Below are positions 44,874 through 54,129 of a DNA stretch of 64,000 bases, piece after piece; positions within the stretch are counted from its first letter, which is position 1; every line of letters starts with the position of its first letter. The translations under genes were made by a program, and so were the position numbers. Source of the stretch: Pseudomonas sp. StFLB209 (GTDB taxonomy: Bacteria > Pseudomonadota > Gammaproteobacteria > Pseudomonadales > Pseudomonadaceae); assembly GCF_000829415.1 (NCBI RefSeq), contig NZ_AP014637.1, positions 4,729,001-4,793,000 of the forward strand, in the 5' to 3' direction. The notes beneath the pieces are model-generated. The model was not told the DNA's origin, searched no databases, and was given only the letters and a program-made list of their open reading frames with translations.

Positions 44874-45035
44874 GGCGGGCTCCAGAAAGGCAACACAGAA
44901 TCTGACCATCGAGGCCGGCAGATATTCGCCGCACCGGTCGCCTGGGTTTTTCCACTAAGCTCAAGACTGTATGGCGGGTGCCACCATCGCGTTGGGCATC
45001 TGGCCGAGCAATCTTGTGTTCAGGAGGAGAGTTCC

Positions 45036-46235
45036 ATGACCGTTCAGAGTCATCAGGACCCGGTGGTTATCGTCAGCGCAGCGCGCACGCCGATGGGCGG
45101 CTTTCAGGGTGAATTGCGCAGCCTGAGCGCCCCGCAATTGGGGAGTGCAGCCATCGCTGCGGCCGTCGCCCGGGCCGGTATCGAGCCGCAGGCGGTCGAG
45201 GAGGTGCTGTTTGGTTGCGTGCTGCCGGCCGGGCTGGGTCAGGCACCGGCCCGGCAGGCTGCACTGGGCGCCGGGCTGAGCATGGCGACGCGCTGCACGA
45301 CCGTGAACAAGATGTGCGGCTCTGGCATGCAGACGGTGATCCAGGCGCATGATCTGCTGCTGGCCGGCAGCGCCACGGTCGTGCTGGCCGGTGGCATGGA
45401 AAGCATGTCCAACGCGCCTTACCTGCTGGACCGGGCGCGTGAGGGGTATCGCATGGGCCATGGTCGGGTGTTGGATCACATGTTTTACGACGGCCTGGAG
45501 GATGCCTTCGAGCCCGGTCGGCTGATGGGCACCTACGCCGAGGAGTGCGCGCAATCGCACGGCTTCACCCGCGAAGACCAGGACGCATTTGCCCTGGCAT
45601 CGCTGAGTCGCGCTCAACATGCCATGGCCAATGGCTGGTTCGAGGAAGAAATCGTCCCGCTTGAGGTCAGCGTCGGGAAAGAGCGCAAGCGTATCAGCCA
45701 GGATGAGCAGCCACCCAAAGCCCGGCCGGACCGGATCGGCTCGCTCAAACCGGCATTTGTCGATGGCGGAACGGTAACGGCGGCCAACTCCAGTTCCATT
45801 TCCGACGGTGCCGCTGCGCTGCTGTTGATGCGCCGCTCAGAGGCCGAGCGCCGTGGCCTGAGCGCGCTGGCCGTGATCCATGGTCATGCTGCCTATGCCG
45901 ATAAGCCAGGCCTGTTCACCACCGCGCCGATTGGCGCGATTGAGGCGCTGTGGTCGAGGACCGGCTGGTCAGCCGATCAGGTTGATCTGTTCGAAATCAA
46001 CGAGGCTTTTGCGGTGGTGACGCTGGTGGCGATGAACAAGCTGGGGCTGGATCATGCACGGGTCAATGTCCACGGCGGCGCCTGTGCGCTGGGGCATCCG
46101 GTGGGGGCCTCGGGGGCGAGGATTCTGGTGACCTTGCTGGCGGCGCTGCGGCGTCACGGCAAGCGCCGTGGGGTGGCGGCAATCTGCATCGGTGGTGGTG
46201 AGGCTACGGCCATGGCTGTTGAGTTAATAAGCTGA
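45036..46235 (+). CDS. Acetyl-CoA acetyltransferase (thiolase)
   Basis: A 399-residue thiolase with the active-site Cys in 'TVNKMCGSGMQTVI', His in 'GACALGHPVGASG' and the second Cys in 'AICIGGGEATAM'. It condenses two acetyl-CoA or cleaves 3-ketoacyl-CoA. ATG 45036 follows the strong ribosome site AGGAGGAG. With the enoyl-CoA hydratase 88 bp downstream it looks like part of a beta-oxidation or amino-acid-degradation set without a dehydrogenase in between. Confidence 0.93.
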   Translation: MTVQSHQDPVVIVSAARTPMGGFQGELRSLSAPQLGSAAIAAAVARAGIEPQAVEEVLFGCVLPAGLGQAPARQAALGAGLSMATRCTTVNKMCGSGMQTVIQAHDLLLAGSATVVLAGGMESMSNAPYLLDRAREGYRMGHGRVLDHMFYDGLEDAFEPGRLMGTYAEECAQSHGFTREDQDAFALASLSRAQHAMANGWFEEEIVPLEVSVGKERKRISQDEQPPKARPDRIGSLKPAFVDGGTVTAANSSSISDGAAALLLMRRSEAERRGLSALAVIHGHAAYADKPGLFTTAPIGAIEALWSRTGWSADQVDLFEINEAFAVVTLVAMNKLGLDHARVNVHGGACALGHPVGASGARILVTLLAALRRHGKRRGVAAICIGGGEATAMAVELIS

Positions 46236-46323
46236 GGTTAATCAAGAGGTTATGATTGGATATGAATGTTGATTGTTCAATTTGGTGTTAACCGCCCGTT
46301 TCAAATAAAAAGGATAAAAAACA

Positions 46324-47097
46324 ATGGCTTATAGCGAAATCCTTGCCGAGGTCAGAGACAGGGTTGCGCTCATCACACTCAACCGTCCGCAGGCATTGAA
46401 TGCCCTTAATGCCCAATTGATCGATGAGTTGAACCACGCGCTGGATCAGTTCGAGGCCGATTCGCAGATCGGCTGCATTGTGCTCACCGGCTCACAGAAA
46501 GCGTTTGCCGCCGGTGCAGACATCAAGGAAATGGCCGAGCTGACTTACCCGCAGATCTACCTGGACGATCTGTTCAGCGAAAGCGACCGGGTCGCCGGGC
46601 GGCGCAAGCCAATTATCGCTGCAGTGGCTGGTTTTGCCCTTGGCGGTGGTTGTGAGCTGGCATTGATGTGCGACTTTATTCTGGCCGCCGACAACGCCCG
46701 TTTTGGTCAGCCGGAAATCAATCTGGGGGTGTTGCCCGGGATGGGCGGCACACAACGCCTGAGCCGGGCGGTAGGCAAGGCCAAGGCCATGGAAATGTGC
46801 CTTACCGGGCGTCTGATGGATGCCCATGAAGCCGAACGCGCCGGGCTGGTGTCGCGGGTGGTCGCCACAGAACGGCTGCTCGATGAGGCCCTTGAGGCCG
46901 CCGCGGCCATCGCTGCCAAATCGCTGCCGGTGGCGATGATGGTCAAGGAAAGCGTCAATCGTGCATTCGAGGTCAGCCTGGCCGAAGGCATCCGCTTTGA
47001 GCGACGGGTGTTTCATGCGGTGTTCGCCAGCCAGGACCAGAAAGAAGGCATGGCGGCATTTGTAGCCAAGCGCCCGCCGCAGTTCAGGGGGCGTTAA
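46324..47097 (+). CDS. Enoyl-CoA hydratase
   Basis: A 257-residue crotonase-fold enzyme. Both catalytic Glu are visible: '[13 protein letters not shown]' and '[19 protein letters not shown]'; the oxyanion-hole pattern '[12 protein letters not shown]' is intact. It adds water to 2-enoyl-CoA. It follows the thiolase by 88 bp on the same strand and has an A-rich leader (AAAAAGGATAAAAAAC, GGA 11 bp before ATG). Its stop overlaps that of the convergent vgrG gene. Confidence 0.93.
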   Translation: MAYSEILAEVRDRVALITLNRPQALNALNAQLIDELNHALDQFEADSQIGCIVLTGSQKAFAAGADIKEMAELTYPQIYLDDLFSESDRVAGRRKPIIAAVAGFALGGGCELALMCDFILAADNARFGQPEINLGVLPGMGGTQRLSRAVGKAKAMEMCLTGRLMDAHEAERAGLVSRVVATERLLDEALEAAAAIAAKSLPVAMMVKESVNRAFEVSLAEGIRFERRVFHAVFASQDQKEGMAAFVAKRPPQFRGR

Positions 47098-48944
47098 TCT
47101 GTTTGCGGCGCGGTGGCGGCATCGAGCAACGCCTGATGCAGGGCATCATTGCTGCTCTGGCGCAGATAGTGATGCAGCGTGACACAGTGGCCGGGGTGCA
47201 GCAGGCACAGCGTCTGCGCACCCCGGGCATATTCCATGGCCAACCGGCGCCGCTGCTCGGCAGTCATGCCCAGATAGCCCTGATCGTCCGTGCGGCCCTC
47301 GAATAACACATGCTCCGGGTCAAGCAGAGACAGATTTTCCAGCCCCGGCTTGTCCATGTGGACGATATACCAGACGCAATCGCGCAGCGGCGTGCCTTGC
47401 ACGACCAGGCGTAGATCCTGCAGTGGCTGTTGTTGCCTGCGTCGGGTCAATTGCAGCCTGGCTGCGCTGACCTCGATGCCCTGGTGCCCGAGCCGAATGC
47501 TGGCCAGCGCGCCGCTCAGGCTCAGCGCTTGGGTGGCGCAGATCTGCAAGTGTTGACCGCGTTGGACCGCCAGTTGTTCTGTGCCCGGCTCAATCGGGCA
47601 GCCATCAAGGCTCAAGCGCAGCGGCCCTGCAGCGATGCTGCCAGGCAACAGGGCGCAGATCGTCGGCCGGTCCGGGTCGCCGTCCAGATAGGCCACCCGA
47701 ACCCGGCTGCCGGGCAGCAGCGGTTGATCGGCGGGCAAGCGACCGGGGATTAGCTGCGCCTGTACCGGAGCGCTGCCGGTTGTCTGCCAGTCGAGCCGGA
47801 TCTTCAGGCTGGCCTGGCGATTGGCTGTGCTGTCGATCAGCGTTGCCGCATGCAGCCCGTTGATTCGGGGTTTTGGATGGCGCAAGGCCGGGCGAAACGG
47901 CTGGGTCCAGGGTATGACCGCAAAGTTGTTGCCGTATCCGGGATCGCTGTGCTCGCCCAGATCCAACAGCGGGGCGTTGAGCGCCCAGTCATGAGTATCG
48001 GCAGCGGCAAGGTTGCGCACGATCGTGGCAATCTCGTGGGGGTCTTGCCCTTCGAATACGCCCATCTGCCTGCCGTAGTGATGCACGCGGGTCACCAGCC
48101 AGTGGTCGTTGTAACGCTGCTCGGGGTGTCTGGCAATGCGTATGACCTGCCCGCAGCGCAGCGCCGCATCGCGGCTCTGCCCGCTGAGCTGACGAGCACC
48201 GCAGCGCAGTCGTTCCAGGTCACGGCTGCGCTGCTGTAATTGCCAGGCTTGCGGGTGGGACGGCGTGGCACCGTGGGTTGCCTGGCGCAGCGTCGGGGTG
48301 ACGGGTTGTAAACCGCGAAATTCACAGAGCTGATCAAGCAGGCCGCTCCGGTCGGAGGGCAGGTGGGCCAGCAACGGCTCCAGGCGCTCGGTAAAACTTG
48401 CCGGGTCATCCGAGAACACCAGTTGCTGACCGTCGAAGTGAAAGTGAATACCTTCTTCTTCACACACCCGCTGCAGCAGATGCAGGTCGCTCTCTTGATA
48501 CTGAATGCACTGATTGCGGGCCGGATACACGCCGTGCAGGTGTTCGAGGCGCAGCTCTGTTGGATCGTACCCGTTTTCACTCAGTAGACGTTCGATGAGC
48601 TGCAGGCTGCTCTGGCCGCTGAACAATCGTTGCCTTGGGGGGCTGGTCATGCGTTGCAGGCGCGGCGCCAGACTGATGCGGTAATGGCTCAGGCAGGTGC
48701 CGGCGTACAGCTGGCAGGCGTCAATGATTTCACCGTCGACAGCAGGATGCCCGGCGCGGGCGATGAAACTCGCCGGTCGGCCGTGCAGCCTGGCAAGCTC
48801 CAGGCCTGGATCGCGGCTGATCAGATCGATCGTATACCGCCACGGCTCGTTCAAGGCTTCCTGGCCGCTAAAGGCGGCAACCCTGAAGTCCATCGGCAGG
48901 CCTGGGATTTTCAGGCTGATCGGGCAGGCAGAATCATTGAGCAT
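47094..48944 (-). CDS. vgrG: VgrG-like type VI secretion tip protein with extended C terminus
   Basis: A 616-residue VgrG. The N-terminal gp27-like part has '[20 protein letters not shown]', '[28 protein letters not shown]' (in part) and '[22 protein letters not shown]'. A gp5-like OB domain follows ('[18 protein letters not shown]'). After about residue 500 a TTR/Ig-like extension ('[13 protein letters not shown]', '[12 protein letters not shown]') ends the protein, a common effector-adaptor platform. It punctures target membranes on the secretion tube. No PAAR, adaptor or effector gene sits downstream, so it is orphan here. Confidence 0.9.
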   Translation of the reverse strand: MLNDSACPISLKIPGLPMDFRVAAFSGQEALNEPWRYTIDLISRDPGLELARLHGRPASFIARAGHPAVDGEIIDACQLYAGTCLSHYRISLAPRLQRMTSPPRQRLFSGQSSLQLIERLLSENGYDPTELRLEHLHGVYPARNQCIQYQESDLHLLQRVCEEEGIHFHFDGQQLVFSDDPASFTERLEPLLAHLPSDRSGLLDQLCEFRGLQPVTPTLRQATHGATPSHPQAWQLQQRSRDLERLRCGARQLSGQSRDAALRCGQVIRIARHPEQRYNDHWLVTRVHHYGRQMGVFEGQDPHEIATIVRNLAAADTHDWALNAPLLDLGEHSDPGYGNNFAVIPWTQPFRPALRHPKPRINGLHAATLIDSTANRQASLKIRLDWQTTGSAPVQAQLIPGRLPADQPLLPGSRVRVAYLDGDPDRPTICALLPGSIAAGPLRLSLDGCPIEPGTEQLAVQRGQHLQICATQALSLSGALASIRLGHQGIEVSAARLQLTRRRQQQPLQDLRLVVQGTPLRDCVWYIVHMDKPGLENLSLLDPEHVLFEGRTDDQGYLGMTAEQRRRLAMEYARGAQTLCLLHPGHCVTLHHYLRQSSNDALHQALLDAATAPQTD

Positions 48945-49223
48945 GCACAGATGCTCCCTCCTCAGGGGGTTAAGGCTGCGAAGGGTACGAAAAGCCGGAG
49001 CGCAAAGGCATAGTTGCCGGTTATTTCAGAAATGGCCTACAGCCCTGTAGGGCTCTGGGGTAATTGTCGGACAGCGGTTATGAAATTGTTGGAGGGGTTC
49101 CATCTATACGTCGGGCGTATAGAATGCTCGCCCTGTGTTCGGAGTATTCCGGGCGATACCTTTTTCAGCGTTCTGTCATCTTGTCGTGGCGGGACGCCAG
49201 TGAAGCGAGAGAGAGCAGCAGAC

Positions 49224-49928
49224 ATGGGCGCACAGTGGAAAGTCAAACATAAAGAAGCGGCCGCCAATGCCAGGGGCAAGATCTTCGGCAAGCTGTCCAA
49301 GGAAATCATGGTTGCCGCCCGCGGCGGTGCTGATCCTGACATGAACTCGCGCCTGCGCCTGGTGGTCGAGCAGGCCAAAAAGGCCTCGATGCCGCGTGAC
49401 ACGCTGGAGCGCGCGATCAAAAAAGGCGCCGGCCTGCTGGGTGAAACCGTCAGCTTCGAGCGGGTCACCTATGAAGGCTTCGCGCCGCACCGGGTGCCGG
49501 TGATCGTCGAATGCCTGACCGACAACGTCAACCGCACCGTCGCGGAAATCCGCGTGCTGTTTCGCAAGGGCCAGTTGGGCGCTTCGGGTTCGGTATCCTG
49601 GGACTTCGCTTATCAGGGCATGATCGAGGCGGTCGCCAATTCGGCGGATATCGACCCTGAAGAGGCTGCCATCGAAGCCGGTGCCCAGGATTGCGAGCCA
49701 GGCGAGGAGGGGGTGACCCTGTTCCTCACCGAGCCGACTGACCTGGACCTGGTGTGCAAGGCATTGCCCGAGCAGGGGTTTACCGTGCAGTCGGCGAAAC
49801 TGGGTTATCGCCCCAAGAACACCGTCGACGGCCTGACCGATGAGCAGATGGCTGAAGTCGAGGCGTTCCTGGAAGCGCTCGACAACAACGATGACGTGCA
49901 AGACATGTACGTCGGGCTGGCGGGCTGA
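49224..49928 (+). CDS. YebC/PmpR-family protein
   Basis: A 234-residue protein of the YebC family, shorter YeeN-like branch: '[20 protein letters not shown]', '[20 protein letters not shown]', '[21 protein letters not shown]', '[16 protein letters not shown]'. Members bind DNA as transcription regulators or relieve ribosome stalling on Pro-rich mRNAs. The exact role is not shown. The start with GAGAGAG in the leader is chosen; a longer in-frame start at 49014 would overlap the region between VgrG and this gene. Confidence 0.9.
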   Translation: MGAQWKVKHKEAAANARGKIFGKLSKEIMVAARGGADPDMNSRLRLVVEQAKKASMPRDTLERAIKKGAGLLGETVSFERVTYEGFAPHRVPVIVECLTDNVNRTVAEIRVLFRKGQLGASGSVSWDFAYQGMIEAVANSADIDPEEAAIEAGAQDCEPGEEGVTLFLTEPTDLDLVCKALPEQGFTVQSAKLGYRPKNTVDGLTDEQMAEVEAFLEALDNNDDVQDMYVGLAG

Positions 49929-49929
49929 T

Positions 49930-51222
49930 TCAGCCTGCGAGGGCTTGCAGGCAGTCATGGACTTCCTGCATCCCTGGCCTCAGCGCCACAGCTGGCTGTA
50001 CGCAACGTGCAGCCAGTCGTGCCAGCGCCGGGCAGGAGTCACTGTCCGGGCAGTGACTCAGCAGCTCTTCGAGCAAAATCCCGAATGCCCGTACCTCGAT
50101 GCGCTCCAGCGCAGTGCTGATGCGAGCATGCGGATGAAAGGCGGCGGCGCCAAAGTCGCCCAGCAGGCACTGGCCGTCTGCTTGCCAGAGGATGTTATGC
50201 CCATACAGATCACCATGAGTGATGCCGATCGTGTGCAGATGGGCCACCACTGACGCGATACCGGTTGCCAGGCGCAGCACCACCGGCAGGCTCAGCACGG
50301 TGTCTGGCGGGTAGATATCCCGGCTGCAGGAGGCCAGGCTTGGCGGGCCGGCCAGGTTGCGCAGCGCAGGGTCAATCAGGCCCATGACCAGGCCACGACG
50401 CTGATCGGGGTGGCCGTCGACCTCGCCGATGACCTCAATCAATTGCGGATGCGCCCCGGCGGCCATGCACGCGAGCATTTCATCCTGTGGCGAGCCATCG
50501 CTGGTCAGCTCGCCCTTGTACAGTTTGATCGCCACCGCTCTGCTGCCTTCAGCGCTGTGCCATAGCCCTTGCTGGATGACCCCCGAAGCCCCTTCGCCAA
50601 GCCGTTGCTGCAGTTGCAGTTGCGCCCAGGGGATGCGTTTGATTGCCGGCTGCTCAGGGCTGCGACTGAACGGGTTGCCGGAGTGCGCCAGCCAGGCCAG
50701 GGCCGGCATTTGCATCAGCCAGTCAGGCAACGCCGGCAGTTGGTTGGCGGACAGGCGCAGCAATTCCAGCTGCTGACAGTTCGCAAGGCTTGCTGGCAGG
50801 CTTTGCAGGCGGTTACCGGCGAGCATCAGTTTCTGCAGCATCGGGCACCGGCCAAGCTGCTCCGGCAAGGTCTCCAGGCGGTTATCGGTAAGGATCAGCC
50901 AGCGCAGCTGCGGCGGCAGCGACTCGGCGGGTACGTGTTCGATGCGGTTGGCCTTGAAGCCGATCATGCTCAGCCGTTCGCAGCGCCCGAGTACGGGTGG
51001 CAGCTCGGTGAACAGGTTGTCAGAAACAAACAGCACTTCGAGTTTTGTCAGGCGGTGCAAATCATCCGGCAGGCTGCTCAAGGCGTTGCCGCTCAGGTTG
51101 AGGACTTCCAGCGAGTCGGCCAGGTCAAAGATTTCCTGCGGGAAGTGCTCCAGGCCGCAGCTCAGATCAAGGCGACGGATGCCGGCCAGTTTGCCGGCGC
51201 GCAGGTCTGCAAGAGAATGCAT
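49930..51222 (-). CDS. Leucine-rich-repeat protein kinase
   Basis: A 430-residue protein. Residues 1-195 carry about seven leucine-rich repeats ('LEVLNLSGNALSSLP', 'LRWLILTDNRLETLP', 'LQKLMLAGNRLQSLP'). A kinase-like domain follows with glycine loop 'LGEGASGVIQQG', VAIK lysine 'AVAIKLYKG', HxD-type loop 'ITHGDLYGHNILW' and metal-binding 'LLGDFGAAAF', so catalysis is plausible. The active-site Asp is in 'HGDL' and Asn is at 'HN'. No membrane segment or signal peptide is seen. LRRs would bind a partner. It is convergent with the YebC gene. Confidence 0.9.
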   Translation of the reverse strand: MHSLADLRAGKLAGIRRLDLSCGLEHFPQEIFDLADSLEVLNLSGNALSSLPDDLHRLTKLEVLFVSDNLFTELPPVLGRCERLSMIGFKANRIEHVPAESLPPQLRWLILTDNRLETLPEQLGRCPMLQKLMLAGNRLQSLPASLANCQQLELLRLSANQLPALPDWLMQMPALAWLAHSGNPFSRSPEQPAIKRIPWAQLQLQQRLGEGASGVIQQGLWHSAEGSRAVAIKLYKGELTSDGSPQDEMLACMAAGAHPQLIEVIGEVDGHPDQRRGLVMGLIDPALRNLAGPPSLASCSRDIYPPDTVLSLPVVLRLATGIASVVAHLHTIGITHGDLYGHNILWQADGQCLLGDFGAAAFHPHARISTALERIEVRAFGILLEELLSHCPDSDSCPALARLAARCVQPAVALRPGMQEVHDCLQALAG

Positions 51223-51262
51223 GGGTCGGGATTATCCAGGTTACCGGTGTGGTAGGGGAGAT

Positions 51263-52399
51263 TCAGCGTAACGCCTGAACCATTTGCGCCAGAGCACCGA
51301 GCACGTCACGGCCCAGCGCCTTTGAGCGTTGCCCGGACCAGCCGGTGTGCGGGTTCGGGGCGTTGTCGTGATCCTTGAAGGGCATTTCCAGGGTCAGCGC
51401 CAGGCATTGGTAGCGTTCACCGACACTGTTACAGGCCAGGCTCATATTGGCCTGCCCAGGCGCGCTGCGGGGGTAGCCGTGCAGGCTCTGGAAGTCCGGA
51501 GTGATACCCTCCAGGGTGCTGCGAAACTGCGCCTCAAGCGCGGCCTGCCTGGGGCTGTAACCCGGATTGCCTTCGCAGGCGGCGGTGAAGACATAAGGGA
51601 TGTCTTCGTCGCCATGGGCATCGATAAAGGCATCCACGCCATACTGTTCCATTTGTTGCTGGATGAAGAACACCTCCGGCGTGTCCTGGGCATTGCTGTC
51701 TTGCCAGGCGCGGTTAAGGTCTTTGCCGCGGGCATTGGTGCGTAGATGGCCATGAAAGGCGCCGTCCGGGTTCATGTTCGGCACCAGATACAGGTCGGCG
51801 GCGGCGAGCAAGGTCTGCAACGCGGCGTCGGCAGGCTCCTGTAAACGCTCGATGATGCCTTCGATAAACCACTCGGCCATATGCTCGCCCGGATGCTGTT
51901 GGGCGATGATCCAGATCTTGCGCTTGCCGGGCGCGCCGTCGCCTTTGCGCAGCAAGGCAATATCGCGGCCTTCGACGCTGTGCCCGGTGGCCAGCAACTG
52001 GCAGCCGGCATTGCTTAGCGCCTGTTCGATCAGGCGCGTATGGCGCTCACGGCTATAGGGTTCGAAATAGGCAAACCAGGCCTGGCGGTGACTGGCTTCG
52101 AAACGGAAACTCAGCGCCTGGCCGTCGAAGCTGGAGGGCACGCGAAACCAGCTCTGGTGGTCAGTGGATGCCACCGCGTTGTAGCCGTGCCAGGCATGCC
52201 CGTAGCTTGCGTCGGCAGCATTGCCGAGCCTGAAGTGGTAGTGCTGGCCGGGAATCAGGCCATCGACCTTGAAGTGGAACCACTGGTAATGCGGGCTGTT
52301 ACTGTCGGGGCGGATCGCCAGTTCGATGCGCTGGCTGTCGCTGGCATCGATGACTTCAATATTGCCGCTGTCAAAATCGGCGCTGATGTTCAGACTCAC
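51263..52399 (-). CDS. M14-family zinc carboxypeptidase
   Basis: A 378-residue peptidase with the M14 zinc ligands 'QHPGEHMAEWFIEG' (HxxE) and 'DAHGDEDIPYVF' (His), and the catalytic Glu in 'LALTLEMPFKDHD'. A 110-residue N-terminal beta domain ('NISADFDSGNIEVIDASDS') identifies the cytosolic-carboxypeptidase-like subfamily related to AGBL enzymes, which trim acidic or amide C termini. GTG 52399 with GGGAG upstream is preferred; the TTG at 52420 adds seven residues. Confidence 0.9.
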   Translation of the reverse strand: MSLNISADFDSGNIEVIDASDSQRIELAIRPDSNSPHYQWFHFKVDGLIPGQHYHFRLGNAADASYGHAWHGYNAVASTDHQSWFRVPSSFDGQALSFRFEASHRQAWFAYFEPYSRERHTRLIEQALSNAGCQLLATGHSVEGRDIALLRKGDGAPGKRKIWIIAQQHPGEHMAEWFIEGIIERLQEPADAALQTLLAAADLYLVPNMNPDGAFHGHLRTNARGKDLNRAWQDSNAQDTPEVFFIQQQMEQYGVDAFIDAHGDEDIPYVFTAACEGNPGYSPRQAALEAQFRSTLEGITPDFQSLHGYPRSAPGQANMSLACNSVGERYQCLALTLEMPFKDHDNAPNPHTGWSGQRSKALGRDVLGALAQMVQALR

Positions 52400-52490
52400 G
52401 GTGTCTCCCTGTATGCGCAAGTGCCGGGGTGTGGCAATTACTTTACAGGGATCTTGACGGGCTTTTCAGTCGTCGATCGGTCATTAGTGA

Positions 52491-53027
52491 TCAGCTGAAG
52501 GCTTCGGCAGTCACCATCAGGCTGCCAATGAACGCCGTCAGCAGGTACCAGCCCAGGTAGCCGCGGCGTTTGCGTCGGTGCCAGCCAGAGGCGCCCAGAA
52601 GTGCAGCCGCCGGTTGCAATTGCCGCCAGAGCCGCTCGCTGGCCTGGAACGCCGCCAGATTGGCCGGATCGGCGTCGATCCAGTGACGAAACTCGATACG
52701 CTGGCTGGCAGTCGCCGCCGGGCTTTGCAAGTGGATATACCAGGCGTCGGCCTGATCGTGGGTCGCCAATGGCGCGTGGGTGTCCGCCAGGTCACGGTGC
52801 GCGTGATGCATGACCCGCAACATGGCGCGTTCGACCTTGTCGGTGGCAATCCCCATGAAGCTGGCGATCTCGGTGTGCGAGAGCTGTTCCAGGCGGCTAA
52901 GCAGAAATACCTGGCGGATATGCCGCGGCAGTTTGCCCAGGCGTCGGGTCAGTTCGAGCGTTTGCGTAGTAGCCTCAGCGTCGGTCCGGATGGGCATATG
53001 CAGTAAAGATGAGAGTTGGCTACTCAT
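52491..53027 (-). CDS. Sigma region 4 - FecR N-domain - membrane anchor fusion
   Basis: A 178-residue unusual hybrid. Residues about 20-80 are ECF sigma region 4 ('LPRHIRQVFLLSRLEQLSHT', 'EIASFMGIATDKVERAMLRV'), without region 2. Residues about 92-140 match the FecR DUF4880 N-terminal anti-sigma domain ('QADAWYIHLQSP', 'RIEFRHWIDADPANLAAFQA', 'LWRQL'). A membrane helix ends it ('YLGWYLLTAFIGSLMVTAEA'). It lacks the periplasmic FecR part. Full FecI-FecR hybrids (IutY of P. putida) are known; this short form is unusual. A Fur box lies 86 bp upstream. It could be a membrane-held decoy or a decayed hybrid. Confidence 0.75.
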   Translation of the reverse strand: MSSQLSSLLHMPIRTDAEATTQTLELTRRLGKLPRHIRQVFLLSRLEQLSHTEIASFMGIATDKVERAMLRVMHHAHRDLADTHAPLATHDQADAWYIHLQSPAATASQRIEFRHWIDADPANLAAFQASERLWRQLQPAAALLGASGWHRRKRRGYLGWYLLTAFIGSLMVTAEAFS

Positions 53028-53112
53028 GTTCTACGCTCGCTGATCTTGCGTGGAGGGCGGGGACGTCCTTGGTTCAGGGATGTCACCCGTGACATGCGTA
53101 CAGATTAGTGAG

Positions 53113-53131
53113 GTCGAGAATCATTCTCAAG
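53113..53131. promoter_or_regulatory. Fur box upstream of the sigma4-FecR-N fusion
   Basis: GAGAATCATTCTC (53116-53128) is a perfect dyad matching the core of the Pseudomonas Fur site, 86 bp before the start of the 53027 gene. Confidence 0.8.
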
Positions 53132-53267
53132 TGAAAAGTGTCAACAATTGCCAATTTTCATAGAGATATGAGTTAAAAACTATGACGCAGTTCAATATCG
53201 CTTTGCTATGATGCCGCCCATGAGCAACAGCAAAGACTTCATTAGCCTGAAGCAGCGAGAAAAAACC

Positions 53268-53379
53268 AAAAAAAAGACCCGGCAAAAAGCCGGGTCAAAA
53301 ACCGTGATTAGCCTGATGAGGAGATAATCCTGGAGTCGACCTAAGACTCCTGGGTTATCCGCCGGTCTCGCGACCAGCT
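53268..53379 (-). ncRNA. prrF: PrrF-like iron-responsive small RNA
   Basis: About 112 nt read on the minus strand. The conserved PrrF core ATTATCTCCTCATCAGGCTA is at about 53310-53330, the 5' end begins near CAGCTGGTCGCGAGACC, and the 3' end is an intrinsic terminator (GACCCGGC-TTTTT-GCCGGGTC then eight T). A Fur box overlaps the promoter. PrrF RNAs, made under iron starvation, block translation of iron-rich proteins (sdhCDAB, sodB, acnA) via Hfq. The sequence match rests on my memory of PrrF1/2, but the layout is very characteristic. A short plus-strand ORF antisense to it (53220-53327) is an artefact. Confidence 0.85.
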
Positions 53380-53384
53380 GATGA

Positions 53385-53403
53385 AATAATAATCATTATC
53401 ATT
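53385..53403. promoter_or_regulatory. Fur box of the PrrF-like RNA
   Basis: AATAATAATCATTATCATT closely matches the 19-bp Fur consensus GATAATGATAATCATTATC and sits directly before the deduced RNA 5' end. Confidence 0.88.
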
Positions 53404-53522
53404 TTTAGGTCAACGCTTTTTTGCCCCTCATTGAAATTTACAATCCATTGCCCCGCACTGATGGATTTTCTCTAGGGTATACGACTCTTCTTGCTGCCCG
53501 CTTGGTCGCACTTCATTTCAGA

Positions 53523-53712
53523 TCAGAATCGGGGGGGGGAGCGACCGGGCGGCGATCCGTTCTGGTCGTGAAGGGGCGGGTATGAGCCCTGAATCTGCTG
53601 TGCATGTGCCATTGTCTTCACGAGCGAGCTCGTTCCCACTTTGTTTCAAGTCAGAATCGGGGCGGGGGCGGCCGGGCGGCGATCCGTCCTGGTCGTGAAA
53701 GGGGCGGTAAGG
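53523..53712. repeat. Imperfect direct repeat pair, about 62 bp each
   Basis: Copies at 53523-53583 and 53651-53712 share TCAGAATCGGGG, CCGGGCGGCGATCCGT and TGGTCGTGAA in order, with a few differences and single-base gaps. Between them lies a REP-like word (CACGAGCGAGCTCGTTCCCA). They fill the gap between the PrrF-like and CrcY-like RNAs. Nothing codes here. Confidence 0.75.
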
Positions 53713-53748
53713 GCTGTGCATGGGCAGTGGCTGTACCGCACATAGCAC

Positions 53749-54103
53749 GAAGGGGAGCCTGGGCTCCCCTTCAAGGTTTCTTGGTATGCTCTTTTTATTG
53801 TTCGGGTGGCCTGTTGTTGTTTTTGGTGACCGTACCCGTTACCGCTTTGGCGATCCCCATACGGGATCAAGAGCAAACGTATTTTTTTGAGCGCTGATCA
53901 GCTTTCATCAAACGATCCAACCAGTCGGGCAGCTGCCTTGGGCAGTCTTGTTGTTCTTTGACGGGTTGCGAGGACAAAGCCCCGGAAAACTATCGACTCC
54001 AAAAAAATCTGTTGGCTGCGCCTCTGTGCGTGTTGTTCTTGTTATGTCAGAGCCGTACATCTTGTTTTTATTGGTGTGTCGCGTTTTTTTGTTCTTGTTG
54101 TAC
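53749..54103 (-). ncRNA. CrcZ/CrcY-family Hfq-Crc titrating RNA
   Basis: About 355 nt on the minus strand, starting about 12 nt after a sigma54 promoter. It has at least five A-rich CA motifs, the Hfq/Crc recognition sites: ACAACAAGAACAAAA (54084-54101), ATAACAAGAACAACA (54031-54045), AAAGAACAACAAGA (53946-53959), CAAAAACAACAACAG (53811-53825) and GAACAATAAAAAG (53791-53803). It ends in a GC-rich hairpin (53749-53772). Such RNAs, turned on by CbrA/CbrB when good carbon sources run out, sequester Hfq/Crc and lift catabolite repression. The 3' hairpin lacks a T run, so the end is approximate. CrcZ itself normally lies by cbrB; this locus fits CrcY or CrcX. Confidence 0.82.
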
Positions 54104-54114
54104 TGGAATATATA

Positions 54115-54129
54115 GCAGAAGCCGTGCCA
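54115..54129 (-). promoter_or_regulatory. Sigma54 promoter of the CrcY-like RNA
   Basis: TGGCACGGCTTCTGC on the minus strand keeps GG-N10-GC (54128/54127 and 54116/54115) and six of seven -24 bases; the -12 is CTGC for TTGC. Confidence 0.8.

Noticed and set aside
49014..49223. Extended N terminus of the YebC gene
   Set aside because: The added 70 residues are not part of the family; the start at 49224 begins exactly with the conserved [10 protein letters not shown] sequence.
53220..53327. 35-codon plus-strand ORF (MSNSKDFISLKQ...)
   Set aside because: It is antisense to the PrrF-like RNA and runs through that RNA's terminator; the Lys-rich sequence comes from the terminator's A/T runs.
53781..53900. 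34-codon ORF with hydrophobic start and other small plus-strand frames in 53.6-54.2 kb
   Set aside because: They lie antisense to the CrcY-like RNA and have no ribosome sites.
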